NCBI GenBank assembly: GCA_934691725.1
Contig: CAKUTF010000066.1
Coordinates: 1-7,758 of the forward strand
Length of the DNA stretch: 7,758 bases
From: an uncultured Fibrobacter sp.
Lineage (GTDB): Bacteria; Fibrobacterota; Fibrobacteria; Fibrobacterales; Fibrobacteraceae
Reading direction: 5' to 3'
Shown here: positions 1-6,401 of the stretch, piece after piece
How positions within the stretch are numbered: position 1 is the first letter of the stretch
How the letters are laid out: each line of letters begins with the position of its first letter
Notes under the pieces: generated by a model
Seen by the model: only the letters and a program-made list of their open reading frames with translations
Told to the model about the DNA's origin: nothing
Database searches by the model: none
Program-made: the position numbers and the translations under genes

Positions 1-48
1 GGCTAGCGAGCTTGCCGAGCTATGCTCCGACACATATGAAAACAGGTT
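1..48. other. short non-coding flank downstream of proB
   Basis: This stretch lies beyond the proB stop codon and encodes nothing recognisable. It contains an imperfect tandem repeat: CGAGCT occurs at 7-12 and again at 16-21, each followed by a TGC-containing step. A tiny inverted repeat GAGC-TAT-GCTC lies at 17-27. There is no run of T on the minus-strand side that would make it a convincing terminator for proB. It may be the edge of an intergenic repeat or of a neighbouring gene outside the window, but too little is visible to decide. Confidence 0.3.
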
Positions 49-1191
49 TTAAAAGACGACGAGATTGTTCTTGTGGATGACCTCTTCCGGCACGTTTTTT
101 CCAAGCTTGGAGCGAACCCCGGAAGTTTTCTCATGCAGCACGAGCTTCAGGTTCGCACTGTCCATCTGGGCGATTCCCCGCGCAACCTTTTCCCCGGATT
201 CCGAAAGGACCTCGATCAGATCCCCTTCGGAAAAATGCCTGCGGATAGAGACGACGCCGACGGGAAGCAGACTCGAATGCTTCTTTCTGAGCGCAAGGAC
301 GCAGCCCGCATCGACGACGACGCTCCCGCTCGGGGAACTCACAAAGGAAAGCCAACGCTTGCGGCTTCCCAGTTTCCTGTGGCTGCCGATAAAGAGCGTC
401 CCGATTGCATCGCCAAAGACGATTTCATCGGGCAGGACCTTCTCTCCGTTCGCGAGGAACGCATTGCATCCGCTCTTTACCACCGCCCGGATGGATTCCA
501 CCTTCGAACGCATTCCGCCAGTGCTTACCGCGGAGCCGGCTTCCCCGGGCTTTCCCGTAAGCGACATGATTTCCGGAGTGATTTCGGGAACAAAGCGCAA
601 AAGGCGCGCCTTCGGATTTTTCTTCGGGTTGTCATCAAAAAGCCCGTCCTCGTCCGTAAAGACTAGCAGCAGATCCGCATCAAAGAACAGGGCGACATCG
701 CTCGAAAGCTTATCGTTGTCGCCAATTGCGTTCAGTTCCTTGACCGCAAGCGAATCGTTCTCGTTTATCAAAGGGATGATTCCTTTATCGATCATCGTAT
801 GCAACGTGTTCTGCAGATTCTTGTAGCGCGTCCTGTCGCGGAAATCGTCCGCAGAGAGCAAGATCTGTCCGACGGGAAGATGCTCGGCGAGGAACTTTTC
901 CCGATAGACATGCATCAGGTCGATTTGGCCGACCGCCGCGCAGGCCTGCTTTTCCGAAAGAACTTTCGGCTTTTCGCGGTATCCGAGAATCGCCATCCCC
1001 GTTCCCACGGCGCCGCTCGTCACGATGATGACTTCCTTGCCGCCTTCCACAAGTTTCGCTACGGAATGCGAAAGTTTCCCGATGTAATCCTCCCGGACCC
1101 CGCCTTTCACGGAATCCACCAGAACGCGCGAACCGATTTTAATGACAATGCGCTTCGCTTCGCCCAAAATATTTTTACGTAAATCGCTCAT
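49..1191 (-). CDS. proB: glutamate 5-kinase (ProB) with C-terminal PUA domain
   Basis: Cytoplasmic kinase that phosphorylates L-glutamate to L-glutamyl 5-phosphate with ATP, the first step of proline synthesis. The product is 380 residues, slightly longer than E. coli ProB (367). Residues 1-265 are the amino-acid kinase fold. They show the nucleotide-binding start VIKIGSRVL (16-24), IIVTSGAVGTG (55-65), AAVGQ (85-89), LINENDSLAV (141-150), the IGDNDKLS segment (156-163), FTDEDGLF (178-185) and STGGMRSKVE (223-232). Residues about 285-375 form a PUA domain ending in a typical VIHKNN segment. The ATG at 1191 is preceded by AGG with a 7-nt gap, a usable ribosome binding site. The gene starts 21 nt after the rapA stop with no terminator between, so it is probably co-transcribed with rapA. 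proA, its usual partner, is not in the window. In other bacteria the enzyme is feedback-inhibited by proline; nothing here contradicts that. The family call is essentially certain. Confidence 0.97.
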   Translation of the reverse strand: MSDLRKNILGEAKRIVIKIGSRVLVDSVKGGVREDYIGKLSHSVAKLVEGGKEVIIVTSGAVGTGMAILGYREKPKVLSEKQACAAVGQIDLMHVYREKFLAEHLPVGQILLSADDFRDRTRYKNLQNTLHTMIDKGIIPLINENDSLAVKELNAIGDNDKLSSDVALFFDADLLLVFTDEDGLFDDNPKKNPKARLLRFVPEITPEIMSLTGKPGEAGSAVSTGGMRSKVESIRAVVKSGCNAFLANGEKVLPDEIVFGDAIGTLFIGSHRKLGSRKRWLSFVSSPSGSVVVDAGCVLALRKKHSSLLPVGVVSIRRHFSEGDLIEVLSESGEKVARGIAQMDSANLKLVLHEKTSGVRSKLGKNVPEEVIHKNNLVVF

Positions 1192-1212
1192 CTCTTTACC
1201 TGCAAATTCACT

Positions 1213-4161
1213 TTAGCGGCACACGAGAAGCCGGATGGAATCCAGGCGGATTTGCGGATTCAAGGCAGCCTTCCTGTAAATTCCGACGTTTTTCCGAAGG
1301 GTGTCTAGAAGCGGACTGTTCTGCGCCTTGCCGCGGAGAGAAAGTAGATGGTTCATCCGCTGGTATTCCCGCTCGGCACGTTCCTCGACCTTCGCCGCGG
1401 ATTCCCCGGCAAAACTCTCCATCTTCTGCTGGGCGATTCTCTTGGCGAGCGCATGTCCCGTACTCGCAAAGTAGCGGAGTTTTTCCGTCACCACGGGAAC
1501 CTTCTGGGGAACATTCGCATTGCGCATCTTCCCGGCATCCATTTTGGAAAGCCTGTCGGAACAGTCGTTGCCGTTCGCATCGATGAGCACGCGGACAACT
1601 TTAGGTCCCGCAATATCGGAAAGCCCCCACGCCGCAGGCACGGAAGGCTCGATGATAAAGTTGTATTGCATGATCAAGTCCTTCGAACCGGCATCGTCCC
1701 AGATGACGCAAGCGGTAAGCCCCTTTCCCGAAGCGGTCGCAAGATCGAGAACACCTTGGGCAAGCGGATGCTCAAGGCTCAGGAACGAAATTTCATCGTG
1801 CGACATCGCAACGGTCCGGTCAAAGGTTCCCGTAAGTTCCCCCGCACCGTCCGCAGCCTTTTCCTCTTCGCCGTCAGAAGCGGAAAGCGTTATCGCGAGC
1901 GTCGAACGCGAAGGAAGTCCCGGAATCGCACCGGCTTCCACCTGGGAACCCGCACGAAAGACGAGACTCGTCGGGACATAGCCTTGTTCCACTTCCACGC
2001 CCGAGGCGAGGAGCGTATCAATCATCAAATCCTTCAGACGGGTATCCGCATCGATTCTCCGGATTTCGTCCGTGATTTTCTTCGAAGCGAGCGGATCGCG
2101 CGAATTGAATTCCAGAAGCTTGTCGCGTCCCTTCTCGATGTTTTTCCGAAGCGCTTCGCTGTCCTTCTGCACCAGGGGAATCGTCTTCTCCATAAATTCG
2201 GAAAGCTTGTGTTTCGGGTCCGCCATCGCCGCTATTAGCGTCTCCGTATATTTCAAAAAGAGCTCACCCCCGCTCATGAGAGGCGCGCCGAAAGCGCCGA
2301 GACCTTCGTTGTACCAGTGGAAAATCACTTCCTGGGCGCTGCCCTTGACATAGGGAACGTGAATCCGAATCGTCTCCGTCTGCCCGATTCTGTCCAAGCG
2401 TCCGATGCGCTGTTCCACAAGGGCCGCGTCGAGCGGCAAGTCGAAAAGGACCAGGTTGTGGCTGAACTGGAAATTCCGCCCTTCCGACCCGATTTCCGAA
2501 GCGACCATCAGCATCGGGCCTCGGTCATCGGCAAAACTCGCCGCGGCGCGGTCCCTCGCCAAGATAGACATGCCCTCTGTAAAAGTCACGAGGCTGTTCG
2601 CTCCGAGCCTTTCGGAGAGAACCGAAGAAAGCGCGTTCACCACATCGGGATGTTCGCAAATCAGGAGAATTTTTTCGCCGGGATTCTTCTTCAAAAAATC
2701 GAGAAGCCACGAAATTCTTTCGTCGCCCGCCCAAGTCGCCTTGTACTTCGTCCGCAAGAGACCATCGACCATGATGTCAAACGAATGATCCGGATCGGCA
2801 TCGCTCGCCTTCTGTACGAGCGCCCTGTACTTCGCATCCGGTTTTAGTTCGACGGCGAAAAGTTCGCGCTTCGGAAAGCCTCCAACACTCCTCCGCGTAT
2901 TTCGGAAAACGACCGAACCTGTCCCCAGGGCATCGACAATTCGGCGGACCCATTCGCCCGCGGTCATTTCGCGCGAATTTTCCTTCGAAAGCCATTCCCG
3001 AATCGGGGAATTTTTCGGAAGCGCCTCGGAAATGGCGTCCCACGAAATAGGCTCATCGGAATCCATCGGGAGTTTCGACAGGTCCCGGACAATTTTCCGG
3101 TAGGATTCTTCGTCCTTCAAAAATTCCCGGTAATCCGTAAAGCGTGCCGGATCGAGCATCCGAAGCCTGTTGAAATGCGACTCGGGCTGCAACTGGAGAG
3201 GCGTTCCCGTCAAGAGAAGGATTCCCTTGGTTCGCGTCGTGATGGAATTTACCAACAGATATTCCTTGCTCGTAAAATCGTCTTCGCAGACCAGATGGTG
3301 CGCCTCATCGACAATCGTCAAGTCCCATGTTGCCCGCAAGAAGTCCTGCATGACCGCCGGCTGGCTCATCACAAATTCCACCGTGCAAATCACGTCGTTC
3401 ATCTGGCAGAAAGGGTTTTCCATTTCGCCGTTTCCGCTCTGGCCGCTTTCGAGGAAGCTCCGCACAAAGCCTTCATCGACCAGCGTAAAGACATGGTTGA
3501 AGCGCCGCATCATCTCGGTCATCCACTGGTGCTTGAGGGATTCCGGAACAAGGATCAGCGTCCGGACGATGCGGCCCGTGCTGTGGAGCGAGTGCCAGAT
3601 CATGCCCGCCTCGATAGTCTTTCCGAGCCCGACCTCGTCCGAAAGCATCAGGCGCGGGAGCGCGCTGGAACTGCAGGCACGCTTGCACAGATAATACTGG
3701 TGCGGAATCAGGTTCACGCGCGGACCAATCATGCCGCGGACCTGCGAACGCTGCCACTCGCAGGAAAGTTCGTTCGCCTTTTCTCTCCGAACAAATTCCT
3801 TGTTGTCTGCGCATTCGCCACGGATGAGCTGCGAAAAAATATCGGAAATTCTCGGCGACGCCTTGGGTACAAGCTCGGACTCCTTCATTTCGCGTCCGCC
3901 GCGTCCCAGGTAAATCGCGAGGGAATTTTCCATTCGGATGTTTTCTACCGTGAACGAAACGCCCTTTTCGCTTTTCGCATTTTCCCCGACAGCGAGGAGA
4001 TAGCGCTTGACCGGAGCCGAAACCGTCCGGTAAATCCGGGTCTGTTTCACCGCGGGAAACTCGATCGTCACATTTTTAAATTCGACATTTTGAACTCTAC
4101 CGACACCGAGTTCAGGTTCCTGTTCGCTGATATAACGCTGGCCGATTTGAAATGTACTCAT
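1213..4161 (-). CDS. rapA: RNA polymerase-associated ATPase RapA (HepA), Swi2/Snf2 family
   Basis: In E. coli this ATPase binds RNA polymerase and recycles it from stalled post-termination complexes. From the ATG at 4161 the product is 982 residues, against 968 in E. coli RapA, and recalled similarity is end to end. Residues 1-110 carry the Tudor-like N-terminal region beginning FQIGQRYISE. Helicase motifs follow: I (DEVGLGKT, 175-182), II (VDEAHH, 284-289), III (LTGTP, 317-321), V (SEIGSEGRNFQF, 555-566) and VI (EQRIGRLDRIGQ, 583-594). Residues from about 620 are the RapA spacer and C-terminal domains, ending RLDSIRLLV as in the E. coli protein. A longer frame from a TTG at 4170 adds only three residues. 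I prefer the ATG because the next residues then align with the E. coli N-terminus. Neither start has a clear Shine-Dalgarno. The gene is divergent from the RDD gene and probably leads an operon with proB. All motifs are intact. Confidence 0.95.
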   Translation of the reverse strand: MSTFQIGQRYISEQEPELGVGRVQNVEFKNVTIEFPAVKQTRIYRTVSAPVKRYLLAVGENAKSEKGVSFTVENIRMENSLAIYLGRGGREMKESELVPKASPRISDIFSQLIRGECADNKEFVRREKANELSCEWQRSQVRGMIGPRVNLIPHQYYLCKRACSSSALPRLMLSDEVGLGKTIEAGMIWHSLHSTGRIVRTLILVPESLKHQWMTEMMRRFNHVFTLVDEGFVRSFLESGQSGNGEMENPFCQMNDVICTVEFVMSQPAVMQDFLRATWDLTIVDEAHHLVCEDDFTSKEYLLVNSITTRTKGILLLTGTPLQLQPESHFNRLRMLDPARFTDYREFLKDEESYRKIVRDLSKLPMDSDEPISWDAISEALPKNSPIREWLSKENSREMTAGEWVRRIVDALGTGSVVFRNTRRSVGGFPKRELFAVELKPDAKYRALVQKASDADPDHSFDIMVDGLLRTKYKATWAGDERISWLLDFLKKNPGEKILLICEHPDVVNALSSVLSERLGANSLVTFTEGMSILARDRAAASFADDRGPMLMVASEIGSEGRNFQFSHNLVLFDLPLDAALVEQRIGRLDRIGQTETIRIHVPYVKGSAQEVIFHWYNEGLGAFGAPLMSGGELFLKYTETLIAAMADPKHKLSEFMEKTIPLVQKDSEALRKNIEKGRDKLLEFNSRDPLASKKITDEIRRIDADTRLKDLMIDTLLASGVEVEQGYVPTSLVFRAGSQVEAGAIPGLPSRSTLAITLSASDGEEEKAADGAGELTGTFDRTVAMSHDEISFLSLEHPLAQGVLDLATASGKGLTACVIWDDAGSKDLIMQYNFIIEPSVPAAWGLSDIAGPKVVRVLIDANGNDCSDRLSKMDAGKMRNANVPQKVPVVTEKLRYFASTGHALAKRIAQQKMESFAGESAAKVEERAEREYQRMNHLLSLRGKAQNSPLLDTLRKNVGIYRKAALNPQIRLDSIRLLVCR

Positions 4162-4201
4162 AGCGCACAAGTTAGCTTTTTTGTAAATTTATGCGCGACT
4201 T
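4162..4201. promoter_or_regulatory. divergent start region between rapA and the RDD-murA unit
   Basis: Only 40 bp separate the rapA ATG (4161, minus) from the RDD gene ATG (4202, plus). The segment is A/T-rich compared with its surroundings (4175-4193). It contains TAAATT (4184-4189), a possible plus-strand -10, and on the other strand CATAAA (4193-4188), a possible minus-strand -10. I could not find convincing -35 boxes at standard spacing, and any -35 elements would lie inside the coding sequences. No Shine-Dalgarno precedes either start. That a promoter region must exist here is inferred from the divergent layout; the exact boxes are guesses. Confidence 0.4.
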
Positions 4202-5002
4202 ATGAATTGGTTTTATATCGACGAAAGCATCCAAGAAGGCGACCGCAGACAAGGCCCGCTCAGCTTCGAGGATTTGCAGGCCCTGAAACGGGAAGAAAAA
4301 ATAAACGATTCGACGCTCGTCTGGCACAAAGGTCTCTCCGGCTGGATTTCCTACAAGGAAGCCTCGGAAGCTACCACGCAAAATTCAAACGCCGAAATCG
4401 AACAGAAACTGAAAGAAACCGTCGAAGCGCTTCTCAGGGAACGCGTTGTCAAGCAGGAAACAAAATCCTACGCGGGCTTCTTCATCCGCGGAGCCGCGCT
4501 CATCCTCGACAATTTTCTTCTCACCCTCTTGTGGGAACTCGGCGCGAACGTTCTCGACAGGCTGTCGCTAATAAACCTAGAAAGCGTCATGACCGCAATC
4601 GGAGCGTTTGTCGAAAAATATTCCGCGGACCCGCTGTCGGCAAATCTCGGCGACGAGTTCATGGCGATTCCGGGAATGACGGAACTGTTCCTTCTGTACT
4701 TTGCCATCCAGACGCTTTACTTTGTATGCTTTAACGGATTCCTTTCCGCTACTCCGGGAAAGCTTCTCCTTCGGCTCCGCATCGAACGGGCGGACGGTTC
4801 TCCGCTCAAGCTTTCCGGCTCCCTTGTCCGCTATCTTTTTAGCCTGCTCACCCAGGCGACCCTGATTTTTTACGGAATCGGCTACATTCTCGCGTTGATC
4901 GACCCGCAAAAGCGCGCCCTGCACGACTTCTTCGCAAGGACCCGCGTCGTCCGCATTCCGCGGAAAATTTTGAGCGATAAGGATTCCGCTTCCAAGGATT
5001 AA
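4202..5002 (+). CDS. RDD family inner-membrane protein with N-terminal GYF_2 domain
   Basis: A 266-residue membrane protein of unknown specific function. Residues 2-57 match the GYF_2 (DUF4339) pattern: an aromatic start (WFYID), QGPLSFEDLQAL (17-28), then LVWHKGLSGW (39-48). Such domains are thought to be protein-protein adaptors. Residues 62-85 are charged and probably helical, a linker. The RDD domain follows from about 89: FIRGAALILDNFLL (94-107) holds the conserved Arg96 and Asp103. Hydrophobic membrane segments lie near 92-112, 160-180 and 208-235. The conserved TPGKLLLRLRI (184-194) precedes the third segment, and RALHDFFARTRVV (238-250) closes the domain. There is no signal peptide, so the GYF_2 domain probably faces the cytoplasm. 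Some RDD proteins have been linked to ion transport, but that cannot be assigned here. The gene starts 40 bp from divergent rapA without a visible Shine-Dalgarno. It ends 5 nt before murA, so it is probably in the same operon. Confidence 0.88.
   Translation: MNWFYIDESIQEGDRRQGPLSFEDLQALKREEKINDSTLVWHKGLSGWISYKEASEATTQNSNAEIEQKLKETVEALLRERVVKQETKSYAGFFIRGAALILDNFLLTLLWELGANVLDRLSLINLESVMTAIGAFVEKYSADPLSANLGDEFMAIPGMTELFLLYFAIQTLYFVCFNGFLSATPGKLLLRLRIERADGSPLKLSGSLVRYLFSLLTQATLIFYGIGYILALIDPQKRALHDFFARTRVVRIPRKILSDKDSASKD
4994..4998 (+). promoter_or_regulatory. murA Shine-Dalgarno inside the end of the RDD gene
   Basis: AAGGA is followed by a 9-nt gap to the murA ATG at 5008. The motif lies in the last codons of the RDD gene, whose TAA stop is at 5000-5002, so ribosomes finishing the upstream gene clear this site just before murA initiation. 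This supports the murA start and suggests coupled translation. Confidence 0.65.
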
Positions 5003-5007
5003 TTTGT

Positions 5008-6276
5008 ATGGACTATTTTTCTATCTCCCAGCTGGCAAAGCCTCTTTCCGGGGAAGTTGAAATTTCCGGGGCGAAAAATGCGGTTCTCGCGACGATGACG
5101 GCAGCGATGCTAGCCGAAGGAACCACGACTATCACGGGCGTTCCCTATCTGCGCGACACGAAAACCATGTCGAACGTTCTCCGCGTTATCGGATGCCGCA
5201 TCGACGGCGGTGCGCACGAATTCAAAATCGACACCCGCGGAGCGAACCATCTCGAAGCTCCCTACGAACTGGTCAGCACCATGCGCGCGAGCTTCTATGT
5301 ACTAGGGCCTCTCGTTGCAAGATTCGGACGTTGTCGCGTCTCCCTTCCCGGAGGATGCGCCTGGGGACCGCGCCCCGTCGATCTGCATCTCAAAGGGCTC
5401 GAAGCCCTCGGCGCGAAAATCGAAGTGACCCACGGATATGTCGAAGCGACTTCAAACGGGCCGCTCCCCGGCGGAAATTTCCGGTTCCCGATATCGTCTG
5501 TCGGCGCGACCGTAAACGTCCTGATGGCGGCAACGCTCGCTAGCGGGACCAGCGTACTCGAAAACGCATCCGTCGAACCGGAAATCGATTCCCTCATCGA
5601 CCTGCTCAGGGACATGGGCGCAAACATCGAAGGCCAGGGAACGCGCTCGCTCGTAGTCCACGGCGTCGAAAAAATGCACCCGGGACTGAGCAAGACCATT
5701 CCCGACCGAATCGAAGCGGGTTCTTTTCTATGCGGAGCGGCAATTACCCGCGGAAAGGTCAAGGCGACGCACTGCAACCCGAAGCACATCAAGTCTCTGC
5801 TCGACATCTTTGAAGAAATGGGCTGCATCGTCCACACGGGAGACGACTGGGCAGAAGTCGATGCCGCCTCCCGCGATTTAAAACCCGTCCATGTCGAAAC
5901 CGCCCCCTATCCGGGATTTCCCACCGACCTGCAGGCACCTCTGATGGCCGTACTTGCGACCGTTCCCGGCGAAAGCAAAATCCGGGACACCGTGTACCTC
6001 GACCGCTTCAAGCACGTTGCGGAACTCGATCGCCTCGGAGCGAACATTTCCCTCGAAGGCAACACGGCGACGATCAAGGGCGTAGAAAAGCTCCAAGGCG
6101 CACCGGTCATGGCTTCCGACCTGCGCGCAGCGGCGGCTCTCGTCCTCGCTGGACTTGTCGCCGAAGGCGAAACGCGCGTCAGCCGCATCTATCATCTCGA
6201 CCGCGGTTACGAAAACTTTGAAGCCAAGATGGAAAAGCTCGGCGGGAAAATCCTGCGACAAAACGACCAGACATAA
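5008..6276 (+). CDS. murA: UDP-N-acetylglucosamine 1-carboxyvinyltransferase (MurA)
   Basis: Cytoplasmic enzyme that transfers enolpyruvate from phosphoenolpyruvate to UDP-GlcNAc, the first committed step of peptidoglycan synthesis. The product is 422 residues, against 419 in E. coli, and looks complete with the two-lobed EPSP-synthase fold. Visible active-site features are ISGAKNA (19-25) with Lys23, TMRAS (91-95) with Arg93, and the flexible loop LPGGCAWGPRPVD (113-125). Cys117 corresponds to E. coli Cys115, the residue attacked by fosfomycin. Further on are SVGATV (164-169), PDRIEAG (232-238), FPTDLQA (304-310) with the catalytic Asp307 (E. coli Asp305) and YHLDRGYE (395-402) with Arg399 (E. 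coli Arg397). Because Cys rather than Asp occupies position 117, the enzyme is predicted to be open to fosfomycin modification. It is preceded by the RDD gene with a 5-nt gap and a good Shine-Dalgarno. It converges on the secretin gene. It is not in a dcw-type cell-division cluster here. Confidence 0.97.
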   Translation: MDYFSISQLAKPLSGEVEISGAKNAVLATMTAAMLAEGTTTITGVPYLRDTKTMSNVLRVIGCRIDGGAHEFKIDTRGANHLEAPYELVSTMRASFYVLGPLVARFGRCRVSLPGGCAWGPRPVDLHLKGLEALGAKIEVTHGYVEATSNGPLPGGNFRFPISSVGATVNVLMAATLASGTSVLENASVEPEIDSLIDLLRDMGANIEGQGTRSLVVHGVEKMHPGLSKTIPDRIEAGSFLCGAAITRGKVKATHCNPKHIKSLLDIFEEMGCIVHTGDDWAEVDAASRDLKPVHVETAPYPGFPTDLQAPLMAVLATVPGESKIRDTVYLDRFKHVAELDRLGANISLEGNTATIKGVEKLQGAPVMASDLRAAAALVLAGLVAEGETRVSRIYHLDRGYENFEAKMEKLGGKILRQNDQT

Positions 6277-6325
6277 CCAGATCGACAAGCCGAATTCGCA
6301 AGAAATCAACCGAAATCGGCGTCCT

Positions 6326-6347
6326 ATGCAATATCGTCACGTTGCAT
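6326..6347. repeat. small inverted repeat in the murA 3' flank
   Basis: ATGCAA (6326-6331) and TTGCAT (6342-6347) form a 6-bp inverted repeat with a 10-nt loop, 49 nt after the murA stop. It is A/T-rich and no T-run follows it on the plus strand, so it is a poor intrinsic terminator. It could be a weak RNA 3'-end structure or chance. Confidence 0.25.
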
Positions 6348-6382
6348 TAAAACAAAAGGAAGCCACCGAAAAGGTAGCTTCC
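6347..6382 (-). terminator. intrinsic terminator of the secretin gene
   Basis: On the minus strand, GGAAGCTACC (6382-6373), a TTTTC loop (6372-6368) and GGTGGCTTCC (6367-6358) form a 10-bp stem with one U-G wobble. A T-rich tract TTTTGTTTT (6357-6349) follows immediately. It begins 19 nt after the secretin stop. On the plus strand the wobble becomes a C-A mismatch and the downstream sequence has only a weak T stretch. The signal is therefore built mainly for leftward transcripts, though it might slow murA transcripts too. Confidence 0.85.
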
Positions 6383-6401
6383 CGATTCATTTTCAAAAAA
6401 G

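Noticed and set aside
17..27. GAGC-TAT-GCTC hairpin as the proB terminator
   Set aside because: The stem is only 4 bp and no T-run follows it on the minus strand.
65..826. Long plus-strand open frames antisense to proB
   Set aside because: The predicted protein is Ser/Thr/Pro/Arg-rich with no motif, and the opposite strand encodes an intact ProB.
4162..4170. TTG start for rapA at 4170 giving three extra residues
   Set aside because: The ATG at 4161 puts the N-terminus in line with E. coli RapA, and neither start has a Shine-Dalgarno that would favour TTG.
3175..4734. A long open frame on the plus strand (519 codons) antisense to rapA and running into the RDD gene
   Set aside because: It is opposite a certain rapA gene, has a biased Arg/His-rich composition and shows no recognisable domain. 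It is explained by codon bias of the real genes leaving the antisense frame open.
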